A stretch of 64,000 nt of DNA from Areca catechu (Eukaryota; Streptophyta; Magnoliopsida; Arecales; Arecaceae): contig CM038044.1 in the NCBI GenBank assembly GCA_021397845.1, positions 39,480,354-39,544,353 on the forward strand, written 5' to 3'. The stretch's first letter is position 1, and the number at the start of each line of letters is the position of its first letter. The translations under genes were made by a program, and so were the position numbers. A model generated the notes under the pieces. The model was not told the DNA's origin and ran no database searches. It was given only the letters and a program-made list of their open reading frames with translations. This document shows positions 10,094 through 22,339 of this stretch, piece by piece.

Positions 10094-10836
10094 ATCTCCC
10101 CCTTTTTGATGATAACAAAACACTGGGCATGAAAAGCTTTAGAACACTTTACAATTACATGTAATGACATACTATGTACCATATTCACATATATCAATGT
10201 ATATTCAAGGTGGTGTGTATCAGAACAAATAAAGTATCAAGATGTTGAAATGAAGTAGTACAAAACAAACTTTTCAACATGTATTAGGGCAATAAGTTTA
10301 CTATATTAGTCATGCACTAAAATTGTATGCAGGTATCAAATTATATGCAAATCATCAAAATATAAATTTTCAACTTTAGTCAGGAGAATTTTCAATTGAT
10401 ATTTGAAAGAAATTTTAATAAATATTTTTTAATAGATTCTCCCCCTTTCGCATATAATAGGACTTAAAAAATATGCATACACTTCATGTTTTTCTATTCA
10501 TTTTTATGTCTTCTCATTTTTCTCATTTTCAACTCTCATTTTATGTTCATTCACATTTTCATTCTCTTTTTCATTTTCATGCTCTTCTCCATTTTATTTT
10601 TTATTTTTATGCTCTTCTCCCCTTTTTATCATCAACAAAACATACACATTTTAGAGATAACATTCATTTCAATCATTCATACAAATGTATCGATCAAAAA
10701 CACAGAATTTTCAAAAGAGATGTATGTATATATGGAAAATAGAATGTGATACATTACCAAGATGCTATAGCACAACAAAATTGTATCACATACAAGAGAA
10801 ATAAAGTCCTAATGTAGAAAAATAGAGTCCTAATGG
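10094..10836 (-). other. Copia-1 PPT and repeated polypurine-like blocks between the third ORF and 3' LTR
   Basis: The PPT at 10094-10108 reads AAAAAGGGGGAGAT on the minus strand next to the LTR. Further blocks of the same type occur at about 10435-10450 (CGAAAGGGGGAG) and 10614-10630 (AAAAAGGGGAGAAG). Between them, 10490-10625 is a long pyrimidine-biased stretch. Multiple PPT-like copies in this place are a known Sirevirus trait. No gene is seen; ORFs at 10473-10749 are low-complexity artefacts. Confidence 0.75.
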
Positions 10837-12439
10837 TCAAAAAGAAGGACTAGGCTCATCATCACTAGAAGAAGAGCCAATTTCTTGAATGCCAAGTACA
10901 GGTTTAAATTTAGGAAACTTAGGTCTAAGGTCCCTAAGTCTAGTCTTAACAGGAGCAGAGGGTTTAGGAACTCTAATTTTAGACCTGGTAGGAGGTTCAG
11001 ATGAGATCAAGATAGGAGTAGGCTGCATCGAAGGAGGATCAGACAAAGCTAAGGTGCTGGTGCTTGATCGAATCTGAGTCGCTGGAGTGTCTGATATGCC
11101 AGTGCTCAGTCCCTCAGTAACCTGAGTACCAATGCCATGCCCAATAGTAGGAGTTGTTGCAGTAGGTATGTCAGTAGTATGCTTAGTGTCTCCCTATGCA
11201 CGGTCAGCATCATGATCATCTGGTCCTGCTGGAGGTGGAGGAGGGCTGAATGGCTAGCTGTACTGATCCGCTGAATACCTATCAATATCTGCTGAAAGCC
11301 ATCTCGCATATCGATCTGAAGTGCATTTATCTTGGCATCAGTCTCTGCCTTGCCTCTCTGCAAGGTAGAAAGCTCATCCAAGATAAACTGTAATCTATGA
11401 TCATCTCTCAAATCACCAGAAGCTGACTCTCTCACAAGCGAATGTGGTGTAGAAGGTGTTAACATAGAAGGTCCAGCCTCATCAGTTGGTAGCTCTGCCT
11501 CAGTGCCCTGTGCTTGACCAACCTGGTCATCCTCATCAGAATCCTCATCAGATGTGTAGCTGGCAGCCTGGAGGTCTTCCTGATCCAATGTCCATCTACT
11601 TTCAGAAATCCCATTCAAATCAAAGATTTTACATTATACTTGTCAGTGTGCAATAATGGCCTGCTATCCTCACCAGATAAGTCAACATCTGCATCTCTGA
11701 GAAGAAGTATGAACACCATGCCATAGGGAAGGCATGCTCCTGCCCTACGAGCTGCTTCCTGCATCTGTGATATCATGATGTAGGGCAAGTTGAGGGCCTC
11801 CCCCTCAACCAAATATCTCATAAATACAAGATCTCTCTCACTTACCCAATCAAACTTTCCGATTTTGGGTAGGAATACACTGCTAATGATATTGTGAATT
11901 AGCCTCATCTCCAAAGATAGTTCGTTTGCCATAACATGAATAATTTCTAAAACATCTGATCTCTCTAGGACTGTTCTCAAAGTCTTCTGGTTCTCTTTCA
12001 ATACCAAGAAACATTCCCCTTCCTTGGGAATCTGAAGAATACTGCTCAGTTTTTGCTCATTTATCAAAATGTGTTTACCTTTGATTGTGGATTCCAAGTG
12101 AAATGTTCCCAGGGATAGGTTTTCAAAGAATTATCTCACTAGGTTTGGATATGTCGGTAAATCCATCATCCAAAAAGATTTCTAACCTTGAGCAATAAGC
12201 CATTCCCCTATCCTTAGGTTTTCTTGATTTAGAAAATTAAAATCCATACATCTTCTAGGAGTAACTTGCCTGTTTCCCATACGAATGATTTGTCTTGGGG
12301 CTTCCAGAGCTTCTTGTTGCTTATCATGTTCTTCCTCAGTGGGATGTGAAGTATCCAATCTCCTCTTTGTTCTTCGTTCTTCCGTAACCGTCCGAACAAC
12401 CCTTTTTGCTTTCTTCCCAACGGCTTTCCTAGGACCCAT
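10837..12439 (-). pseudogene. Copia-1 third ORF (PTPD-like domain protein), broken
   Basis: The start is ATG at 12439 (MGPRKAVGKKAKR), chosen because Copia-2 has the same MGPRK start. Three open pieces remain: 12439-12182, 12097-11615 and 11618-11106, with a tail at 11046-10837; stops TAG and TAA and later frameshifts separate them. The middle piece aligns with Copia-2 through NELSLEMRLIHNII, LPKIGKFDWVSERDL, LNLPYIMISQM and LPYGM. The domain resembles the 'putative plant transposon protein' domain (PTPD, Transposase_32 type); this is by eye. The tail has an acidic region and the helical stretch DAKINALQIDMRDGFQQIL. The N-terminus is Lys/Arg-rich and could act as a nuclear signal. Function is unknown. 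Confidence 0.8.
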
Positions 12440-12773
12440 CTTGCTCAGATTTGAGGTTTGGAGGGGTTCCAGAAGTTTTTCTAAGGTTTGGAAGAGCGAA
12501 CAGTTAGAGTTCAATAGGAAAAGTGGAAAGAAAATGAGTTTAAACACCTACAGAACCCTATTTAAAAAGCTTGAGCCCGACCTTCGAGTTGGCTCAACAG
12601 AACAGGGGTTTTCAAGAGTCGGCTCGAGCAAAAATGAAGGTTAAAGCTCAAAGATTTTATAAAAAATTTCTATAGGTAACTCAGTACTAGAGGAAATGGT
12701 CATTGGCTCTAGAGTGAAATTTGAAAAGTCTAGATAATTTTTCTTTATTTTTGAAAAAATTAGGTCAACAAAT
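12440..12773 (-). promoter_or_regulatory. Candidate internal promoter of the Copia-1 third ORF
   Basis: The segment between the pol stop and the third-ORF ATG carries two copies of the LTR motif (GAGTCGGCTC at 12616-12625 and GAGTTGGCTC at 12586-12595 on plus). A TATA-like TTTTTAAATAGGG (minus, about 12557-12569) comes next, then a pyrimidine-rich leader to the ATG at 12439. The same motif type precedes the LTR TATA box of this element. Promoter activity is inferred. Confidence 0.55.
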
Positions 12774-15700
12774 TTAATATGGGTCACACAGACCTAACTC
12801 ACCTCTAATCTTTTCAAATCTATCTTGGCTAAGAGGTTTGGTGAAAATATCAGCAATTTGATTTTCTGTAGGCATAAATTCTAATTCTACAACATTATTT
12901 AAAATATGGTCTCTAATGAAATGATTTCTAATTTTTATATGCTTTATTCTAGAATGTTGAATTAGATTTTTAGATAAATTGATAGCACTCATGTTATCAC
13001 ATTTGATAGGAATCTTAGATTGGATAACACCATAATCTTCTAGCTGTTGCCTGATCCATAACACTTGTGCACAACAGCTCCCCGCAGTCACATATTCTGC
13101 CTCAGCAGTAGATAGTGCTATAGAGTTCTGTTTACGGCAGTGCCATAAAATCAAGTTGACATCTAGAAATTGACAAGTGCCACTGGTGCTCTTTCTATCA
13201 ATCTTACATCCACTATAATTAGCATCAGAATAACTAATTAATTTTAAAGATGAATGCTTGGAATACCATAATCCTATATTACATGTGCCTTTAAGATACT
13301 TAATGATTCTTTTAATAGCAACAATGTGTGATTCTTTTGGATTTGATTGAAAACGTGCACACATACAAAAACTAAATAGAATATCAGGTCTACTGGAAGT
13401 TAAATAAAGTAGAGATCCGATCATACATCTATACAATCTTTGATCAACACTAGTGCTATTTTCATCTTTATCAAGTCTGCATGCAGGATTCATGGGTGTA
13501 CCAGCTTTCTTGCTTGATTCCATGCCAAACTTTTTGATAATCTCTTTAATATATTTGGCTTGGTTAATTAGAATTCCTTCCTTTGATTGTTTGATTTGAA
13601 GTCCAAGGAAGTAGTTTAGCTCACCCATTAAACTCATTTCAAATTCACCCTGTATTAACTTAGCAAAATCTTGGCATAAAGATTCATCAGTAAATCCAAA
13701 TATTATATCATCAACATAAATTTGAACAGCCAAAATATCATTGTTTTTCTTTTGAATAAACAAGGTAGTATCAACACTACCTCTTATAAAATCATTTTCA
13801 AGTAGAAACTTACTTAATCTATCGTACTAGGCTCTTGGTGCCTATTTAAGACCATATAAAGCTTTATTCAACTTGAAAACATGATTTGAAAAAGTGTGAT
13901 CGATAAAACAGGGTGGTTGTTCCATAAAAACTTTTTCAGATAGAAAACCATTTAGAATAGCACTCTTTACATCCATTTGAAATAATTTAAAGTTCATAAA
14001 ACATGCATATGCCAAGAATAATCTAATAGCTTCTAGCCTAGCTACTAGTGCATAGGTCTTATCAAAATCTATTCCTTCTTCTTGACTGTAACCTTGAGCT
14101 ACCAGTCTAGCTTTGTTCCTCATTACATTACCTTGTTCATCTAATTTGTTCCTATAAACCCATCTAGCACCTATAACAGGGTAGCCATTTGGTCTTTCTA
14201 CAAGGCCCAAACATTATTTTTCCTAAATTGGTTTAACTCATCATGCATAGCTAACATCCAATTAGGGTCGGTTTCACCTTCTTCTATGGTGTGTGGTTCT
14301 ATATGAGATACAAATGCAATCAAATCATGTGCATCCTTATGTAAAGCTCTAGTTCTAACACCTTATGATGGATCTCCTATAATAAGTTCTTTTGGATGTG
14401 AGTGTACATACCTCCATTCTTTAGGTATATCTTCATGATCTTTGCTTACCATTTCTTCTTGAGGTCCACTTGCTTGCTTGTCTTTGATAGTCATGTCCTT
14501 TAGTCCATGTTCAAGTGTACTTGCATCATCATCAGCATAATCTTCTTTTCTAGAAGATGTCATGTCAGTTTCATTGAAGATAACATAAATTGATTCTTTC
14601 ACAGTTAAAGTTATTTTATTGAAAACTCGATAGGCTTTGTTATTTGTAGAATATCCAAGGAATATAGTCTCATCGGATTTAGCATCAAACTTACCAAGAT
14701 TATCTTTACCATTATTGAGTACAAAATATTTGCAACCAAAAACATGAAAATAGTTAATATTAGGCTTTCTATTGTTCCACAGTTCATAGGGAGTTTTTCT
14801 TATAATAGGTATGATTAAAACTCTATTTAAAATATAGCAAGCAGTATTTGCAGCTTTTGCCCAAAAGTATCTTAGAAGATTTTCTTCACAAAGCATTATT
14901 CTGGACATTTCTTCCAAGATTCTATTCTTTCTTTCTACAACACCATTTTGCTGTGGTGTTCTAGGAGCAGAGAAGTTGTGATCAATACCTTGCTTTGTGC
15001 AAAAGTGATCAAAATGTTGATTTTCAAATTCCGTATCATGATCACTACGAATAGAAATAATGGAAAGATTTTTCAAGTTTGAAACTCTTTTGTAAAACTT
15101 TTTGAATGCTTTAAAAGTTTCATCTTTATATGTAATGAATAAAATCCAAGTGTATCTTGAAAAATCATTTACAATCACAAGACCATACTTCATATCACCT
15201 AGGCTTGTTGTCCTAGTGGGTTCGAATAGATCCATGTGAAGTAGCTCTAAAAGTCTAGTAGTAGAAACAATATTCTTTGATTTAAAACTCCCCCTCACTT
15301 GCTTTCCTAATTAGCATGCATCACAAATATAATCAAAATTTACTTTAAACTTGGGCAGACCTTTAACCAAATCTTTTGAAATAAACTTTGCAACAATATC
15401 CATACTAGCATGTCCAAGTCGTCTATGCCATAGTAGACTTGATTCTTTAATCTTGTCATTCACTGCTATAAGACTTGTATTACTTGACATAGCTAGATCA
15501 TTAAGATCTACTATATATATATTGCCAAGTCTATGTTCAATGAACTTTATACAAAAGTCAAGAGGATCAACTACTATACACATTGAAGACTTGAAGAAAA
15601 TATTAAAATCAATATCGCAAAGTTGACTGATGCTTAAAAGATTATGCTTTAATTTCTCTACAAGTAGTACATTCTCAATAAAAGTAGAATTAGTAATTTT

Positions 15701-15880
15701 AATTTTACCAATACCGATTATCCTTCCTTTGCGGTTATCACCAAAGGTTACCATGCCACCATCTTTTTATTCTAGGATGAAGAATTGATCTATATCACCT
15801 GTCATATGTCTTGAACAGCCGCTATCAAGGTACCATCTTTTCTTTGCATTCATGGCTGCAAGACATTCCTGCAAAACAAT
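12774..15880 (-). pseudogene. Copia-1 pol (protease, integrase, RT, RNase H), decayed
   Basis: Pieces of one pol gene in several frames. Near 15830 is the protease start (WYLDSGCSRHMTGD) in a broken frame. GAG-pre-INT is at 15754-15311 (LLWHRRLGHASM). The integrase core is at 15298-14363 (HMDLFEPTRTT, SDHDTEFEN, PQQNGVVERKNR). RT begins at 14210-13842 (ARWVYRNKLDEQGN) and RT/RNase H is at 13763-12774 (QIYVDDIIFGF, DANYSGCKIDRKSTSGTCQFL, ALSTAEAEYV). The C-terminus ends at 12774 (CDPY). At least one Trp codon has become TAG (near 13829) and several frameshifts are present, so it is inactive. Confidence 0.9.
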
Positions 15881-17659
15881 CAAGTAGTTGATTTAGATAT
15901 CCAAAATCTCTTGGGTCCTTGCAAGTTAGTAGGATTGGTTCTTTTTGGAACCTAAATTTTTTTGATTTTCTTTTTGCCATTATATTACAAATGACATTCG
16001 AAAGCTTTATGACTAATATTATTACATGCATAGTAGATAATTCTAGACTTTGAATAAGAGACATGTGATGCAAACTTAGGTCTATATTGCTTTGGTCTAA
16101 TGAACTTGGGAGCATAAGATGTGGATGCAAAAAATTTATTTGTATTTGAACTTTTGTAACCGATTCCAAACTTGTTATTAGAATCTCTTTGATCTTTCAA
16201 AATCAGTTTATGTTTGTTAGAACTTAAAGTTAATATTTCAACCAAGGGTTTTAACTTTTGAACTTCTTCTTGCAAAATAGTATTTTCCTTTTGTAAAGAT
16301 CTATTCTTTTCAAGAAGTTCTTCTTTTTCAAATTGGATAGATTTAAGTTTTTCACAAATCAAATTTAATTCTTTTTGTAAAATCTTGTTTCTTTCACAAA
16401 CTTCATTTTTGTCTTTTTCAATTATATCATAATTATTTTTCAAATTTTTTATTTTCAAACCAGTCTTTTTGTACTCTATCAATAATTCATAAAAAGTATT
16501 ATGAAGCTCATCATAAGTAAATTCTAGATTAGGTTCAGAAGTTGTTACTTCATTCTCCAAACCCATAAGGCAGATTTGAGCTGTCTTTGTTGTATCCTCT
16601 TCTTCTTCGGTTGATGTAGACTCATCACTGTCGCTCCATGCCACAAGCATCGCTTTCTTTTTATTTTTCTTGAATAACTTTTTCTTGAGTTCTGGACAAT
16701 CAGGGTATATATGTCATGGTTTCTTGCATTCATAACAAATTGGAGTTTGATCTTTGTCCTTATCCTTTTCTTTGTCTTTATCCTTTTCTTTGTCTTTTTC
16801 CTTTTCCTTTTTGTAGTCTCCTCTTTTGAATTGCTTCCTCCATCTATTAGTTCTTCTTCTGTCCATAAATCTTTTAAACTTTCTTATAACTAGGGCAAAT
16901 TCACCATCTTCCATATCATCATCTGATGTTTCGAATCTTCATCTTTTCTTCTTCAATAGCTTTAAAAGCAATGGCCTTTTTTTTTGGAGTCTTCTTCTAT
17001 TTTTTGCTGCATGGCTAGTTCATGAGTGATCAATGACCCTAGCAGCTCATTTAATGATAGTGTGTTTAAGTCTTTTGCCTCTTGAATAGCTGTAACTTTT
17101 GCTTCCCATTTTTCTGGTAAAGATCTCAAAACCTTTTGGACTAGATTAGCATTAGTATAAGTCCTACCAAGACTTTTAAGACCATTTATAATATTAGTAA
17201 AACATGTATACATAGCAAATATAGTTTTATTTGGATCCATTTTGAACAATTCATAATTATGCACAAGAAGATTGATTTTTGAGGTCTTAACTTGTGATGT
17301 GCCCTCGTGTGTGATCTCAAGCTTATCCCAGATTTTTTTAGTAGAATTACATGTAGAAATTCTGTTAAATTCATTTGGATCCAAAGTACAATAAAGTAAA
17401 TTCATGGCTTTGGCATTCAGCTCAACCAATTTCATATCATTCTCATCCCATTCCTCTTCAGGTTTAGGAACCTCAATATCAGTAATTTTAATAATGGGTG
17501 TGTGAGGTCCTTTTAGATTATTTTTCATAAATGAAAGTCTACAACTTGAATGTATATCTTCATCCTAGCATTCCAATATGTGTAATTAATTTCACTGAAA
17601 AGTGAAGGTCGATTTGTAGATTGGCCTTTTGCCAAGGAGGTGCTCATGGGATGTGCCAT
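15881..17659 (-). pseudogene. Copia-1 gag, decayed
   Basis: The ATG at 17659 begins MAHPMSTSLAKGQSTNRP, matching the Copia-2 Gag start. The nucleocapsid-forming Gag continues at 17528-16962 (LNAKAMNLLYCTLDPNEFNRI, LVQKVLRSLPEKWEAKVTAIQEAKDLNTLSLNELLGSLITHEL). Then come a Lys-rich stretch with a partial knuckle CYECKKP (about 16720) and a long coiled coil (16650-15985). A second knuckle is near 16020. Early stops (after VDFHL, near 17535) and frameshifts break it. Near 15870 the sequence TTGATTGTTTTGCAGG matches the gag/pol junction of Copia-2. Confidence 0.85.
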
Positions 17660-17692
17660 CAATCTTTACTCTAAGAAATTTTCAAAGACTCT

Positions 17693-17704
17693 GCTCTGAT
17701 ACCA
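17693..17704 (-). other. Copia-1 primer-binding site
   Basis: Minus strand TGGTATCAGAGC (initiator-Met tRNA), two bases inside the 5' LTR. Confidence 0.93.
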
Positions 17705-17706
17705 CT

Positions 17707-19254
17707 TGTTGTCCAGGTGGCTTCCCAAGAGACGGGTGAATTAGGATTATAAAAACTTTTGCAAGTATGTGTACTTTAAAATTCTTTTAGTGTTATGGTG
17801 TTGTGATAAGTTATGCAATGCGGAAGCAAGTAAATAAACACAATCAAGCAATCACAAACATAATAGGTTTAGAGTGGTTTTGAGCAACCGGTTCCTACAT
17901 CCACTACTTAAGCACCACTTGGAATTTTTACTATATCCCCCAACTAAAATACAGTTGGATTGTTTTGATAGGATCATAATCCAAACATCTATACTTTGGT
18001 TTTAATACGAGATCACCAAAGAAACCCAACACTTGGTTTTAACACAGGCTAACCAAGAACCTAACTCCCTTTGGTTTTTTAAAATTGGGCTCACCAAAGA
18101 AACCCAAACTTAGATTTTAATAGGCTCACCTAAAAACCTTTCAACACTCTTAAGACACAGCCCCTTGCTGTTCTTAGAGAGAATACAAGATATATCAAAT
18201 AGAAATAGCAACTTTTATAACAAACCCAATTTGTTTGGTAGTTACCAATGAAGATCAAATTGAAGCATAGCTTTAAATACTCTTGAATACTCTTCAAGCT
18301 GCTTCTTAACTTTCTTGAAAGGTTGGATTCAAGAATGAAGATCAGTTGGTGAAGCTTTGAATCCTTTCCTGAATGCTCACTTGAAGTAGGTTGGTGAAAG
18401 ACTTGAAATCAACTTGAATGCTCCTTAACTTTCAAAGAATAATCAATGAATAATGTCAAGATTTGTTTAACCCATCATAAATACTTCCTTTTATAGTTTT
18501 CAAGCAAAACTAGCCATTGTAAAGCCTAGGAAACTGGAAAATAGCTGTTGGAGCCACTTTAAAATTCAAAAAAATTATTTTAGCAACTAACCGTTACAAG
18601 CCATAACCCAACACTCGAGTCGGCTCGAGAACCAAGAGTCAGCTCGAAGTCTCAGATAATGGAAAAACAAACTCTAGATGAGTCGACTCTTCAAGGCTTA
18701 GTCGGCTCGATGTCTCAGTCACCAAAAATACAAACTTTGGATGAGTCGGCTCTTCATGGGTCGAGTCAGCTCGAAATCCTGAATTTCTGAAACTTGAAAT
18801 TTATAATATTTCCACGAGTTGGCTCGAGCTTCTGAAACTTTGAAATTCAGCATGCCGTGCCATAACAAGAGTCAGCTCTTGGCCTAAGAGTCAGCTCAAA
18901 CAAAAATACTTCAAATGCCTTCAAACTTCTCCAAACTTCTTCAAATCAAGATTCCAATAAGTGCAAGGCTTTCAAACAACTCAAGGAGCTTACCATAATT
19001 ATCTAACCTATTTATTCTTTTTTTTTGATAATTTATAGTCTTTTTTACAAGATTATAAGAATAAAAGATTAGGGCTTTACAACTTGAAATGTACATGAGT
19101 TCATACAATACTTGGAATACATTTCAACTGAATAGACAATCAAATGATACAGAGATAGATACTTCCTACAAAACTTCTTAAGTAATTGAAAGAATTAATA
19201 ATACATACATGCTCCAATATTTTGTAATCATCAAAATCATTCTAGGGATCAACA
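17707..19254 (-). repeat. Copia-1 5' LTR
   Basis: A 1548-bp LTR with TGTTG and CAACA ends. A TATAAAA box (minus) is near 18490-18496 and nine GAGTCGGCTC-type motifs lie at 18612-18900. The first five bases of the right flank are aacct; the left flank is outside the window, so the target duplication cannot be checked. Confidence 0.93.
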
Positions 19255-19759
19255 AACCTTGTGAGGAATATTGCTTCTTGCTTATTGTTCAGCTCCACCC
19301 CAACCTCACTAACTACAAAATTGGTTGGTCGAGGAGGCGATTTTGGCTCATCAAGCTCTATTCCTGCTACTGACTCATGACCCATCTAATCATCGAATCT
19401 TCATCCTCATCAGTATAATTACTTGTAATAGGATCGAAGTATTTCAGTTCAACTTCTTTTTAAATGCACTTTAGCCTTAACATTAAATTATATTATACAT
19501 ATACAAGATCGTTATGGCATTTATGTTTTAGATAGTGCTTCTGCTTGGAATGAATAAGGCTAAAGATGATTGGTTGTGCTCACATCCACTAGATGACACC
19601 ATTTTGGAGAGGATCTTGATAGCAAGAATTTTTAAATATTTTATTGATCTACCAAAATACACGCACCATTCAACTGCAAAAGATATTAAATTATTTAAAA
19701 TTTTAGATTCAATAAAATTCAAAAATCAATTTGAATCTAATATTAGATGATGAGGAACG
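19255..19759. other. Unassigned AT-rich stretch
   Basis: This interval lies between Copia-1 and old chromovirus LTR material and shows no recognisable element motif. On the minus strand a frame of about 43 codons from an ATG at about 19384 (MGHESVAGIELDEPKSPPRP) runs open into the Copia-1 boundary. On plus there is an unremarkable 71-codon ORF (19535-19750). It could be host sequence or an eroded element. Confidence 0.4.
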
Positions 19760-22165
19760 TGATGCAGGAAGGATCGTTGGCGAACTGAAAAGTCACCAGG
19801 GATTAGTGCTTGCTTGGAAGAAGAAAGAAGAGGGCGGCTAGAGTTTAGAAAGATGCTAGGGTTTGAAAGATAGTTAGATAACTAGGGCCTCACACCCCTC
19901 GATGTTCCGGAGAACAAAGGTACTAATGGGTCTCACACCCACTCCCTCATGGAGGTCGACTTTCAAAGAACGAAGGCAAATAAAATAAGAGAAACTCTCA
20001 ATTTTTTTTGCATTCATCAAGTTATGTTTACAAGAAGGGGAGGGGGTAGGTATCTATAGATTCACCCAAGTCCCTAGACTCCCTGACAGACTGGGATTAC
20101 ATGACTTGAGGGCCAAGAAAACTCAATTCCCTTAGGCTTGGGCTGGGGTGGCTTGGACTGGGGCACCAACTTCATGGATTGGGGGGCACTTCCTTGTGGA
20201 CTTGGCAACATGAAAAGGCCTAGGCGCCTAGCTGGGGGTTGAGTAGGGGCCAAGGTGCATGAAGTCCAGCTCTGGTTGGGGGGCTAGTGAATCTCCTGGT
20301 CTGGTAGCACTCTCGGGTCCCCATCACTAGGGTTCCTACTTTCAAAGAATCAAAACTAAGAGAGGAGGAAGGGTTTTATTTACCAACGAGGATTATTAGC
20401 GCTCTTGAAGTCGATCTAATTTGGCACTCTAGGATTTCGCGATAGGACTTTAAGGTTGTCATTCCTCAGGCTTCGATCTGCAACGAAGTTAGTTCCAAAG
20501 TAAGGATCACCTTTACTTCAGATCTTGATCACCTGCAATCACTCACAAAAACTCAAGTTAGATGGCATATTGGGAAGAAGAAGATTAAAGGAAGAAGAAA
20601 GGAAAGAAGGAAGGTTGAAAGTGGCAATTAGGGTTTTGGATAACCACTCCCTCACTAAGCATCAATGCCCTAAGGCATGGAAGTTTTGTGTCTCATACCC
20701 TCTCCCTCACGGAGGTCGATGCTTCTACAGTAAAGGATTAAAGAGAAACTCTCAATTTATTTCATAAAAATATTCAATGAATACAAGGGGTTTGATGGTG
20801 GTGTTTATAGACCATATATAAGATGAGTGTGGTTTACAAATTATTGAGTTCTTGTTGAAGAGGCAAGAACTTCTTGGAATTGGCTTTTCTTGGGTAGCAA
20901 ACTCTTCTTGAATCCCATTTAGGCATCTTGAATCCTTGGTATTTGGGCTTCATCCACTTGGGCAACAAAGAAATAAAATGTGGTGCTTTTCTTGGATTTG
21001 AAGTGTGCGACAAAAAAAATAAGAAGAAGTGCTATGGTGTCCTTCTTTCTTGATTTTGGTCCTCTCAAATTCAAATATGAGTGGGCGACAACTTATGAGA
21101 AGATGGCATCCTTCCTTCTTTCTTGATTGGCATCAATCCTTCTCTTAGTGTCTATCTTTCATTTGAATTAGATGAAGATAATTCAATCACAAGTTAGATA
21201 AGGTTGGACTCCTTTGAAGTAGATAGATAAGATTGGAATCCCATCTTCCATGGACTCCTTTGAAGTAGATAGATAGATAAGGTTGGACTCCTTTGAATCA
21301 GATTGGTGCTCCCTTGAATTTTGGGTGACAAAGAGAAGGTGAAATGAGGAGTCCTTCCTTCTTACTCCTCTTAAAATTAGCGACAACTTGATTGGAATTT
21401 AAATGGGCGACAATAAGAAGGAATTCATGGGCATCCCTCTTGGATAAACTTGACTTTTAAATGTTGTCTTAACATCTTGATGTCTTGATGTCTTGATATC
21501 TTGATGTCTTGATAAAAATAAAAAACAACCATTTTTTGACATTGAGTTGGCCATCCAAGGTGATGTGGTGAGGCATACTACTCCAAGTGGCAGGTAAAAA
21601 GGCTCCATGACATGGTGATGTGGCATAAGGTGATGACATGGCATGATGACGTGGCATGATGACATGGTAAATGAGGTGGCATGATCATCCAAGATTTGAT
21701 GATGTGGCATGAGATGGTGTGGTGCCAAGAATTAGTTGGCATGTGGTGCCAAGAATTGGCTGGCATGACTTGAATTGGGTTGGCACAAGGTGTCTTGAAT
21801 TGGTCCCCTCTTGTATTACAAGACTCAATAACTAATTACAGGACTTAATCAACTAAATAATTAAGGGGCTGACTCTAAATCCAAACTTGATCAAATTGAA
21901 CCCAATTTGATCAAAAGGTATAATCTTGTAAAACAAAAATTAAATACTGACTCAACTTGGTAAATAGGGTTTGTTTGTATATTATATACATGACTCGGTT
22001 GAATTTGGGGTTTAGGGCTGAATCCAATTGGATTAAAATAACAGAATTTAAAATTGACTATTTACAAGTGATTTTGGGGCTTAGGGCTTAGGGCTTTTAT
22101 TCATAGGTGATCCACAGGGAGTGGGATTGACCTGTCATTTTTTCCTGGCCCTGGTGTTCGCACTA
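19760..22165 (-). repeat. Chromo-C, old chromovirus LTR material (probably two copies)
   Basis: The plus strand starts TGATGCAGGAAGG, like the mini-LTR at 58064, and ends GGTGTTCGCACTA, the decayed form of GGTGCCCGCACCA. In element orientation it would encode ISANTRARKK, the LTR-encoded integrase tail. A diagnostic block (ACTCCCTCA-GGAGGTCGA followed by GAGAAACTCTCAATT) occurs twice, near 19950-20015 and 20700-20760. The length (2.4 kb) also exceeds one LTR, so two LTRs are probably joined. Simple duplications occur at 21190-21290, 21474-21512 and 21600-21680. No gene is seen. Confidence 0.65.
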
Positions 22166-22339
22166 ATCTCCATTACTCAAGGACTATTCCACGAATTCTC
22201 TTCTTATTTTCTACCCTATCCTAAGGCTTCCAATGCTTCTAGAACCACTCGATTATACTTTGTTGAGGTTAACAGGTTGCACAAATCCTTTGAGCATGTT
22301 AGATTTGCTACCTATTTCTAGAAGACCTTATAACATTTA

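Larger units (their letters stand above)
1..19254 (-). mobile_element. Copia-1, Sirevirus-like Ty1/Copia element, interrupted by Chromo-1
   Basis: The element reads on the minus strand: 5' LTR 17707-19254, PBS 17693-17704, gag, pol, a third ORF, PPT at 10094, and a 3' LTR that ends at 10093 and runs off the left edge. By comparison with the other LTR about 27 bp are missing at the left. Chromo-1 (172-8720) is inserted in the 3' LTR. Sirevirus traits are a Gag with zinc knuckle and coiled coil, an ORF after pol, several polypurine-like blocks before the 3' LTR, and TGTTG/CAACA LTR ends. The two LTRs are visibly more diverged than those of Copia-2, and coding frames are broken, so this is an old, inactive copy. 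Confidence 0.9.

Noticed and set aside
12285..12644. 119-codon plus-strand ORF overlapping the start of the Copia-1 third ORF
   Set aside because: Antisense shadow of a conserved coding frame, with no counterpart in Copia-2.
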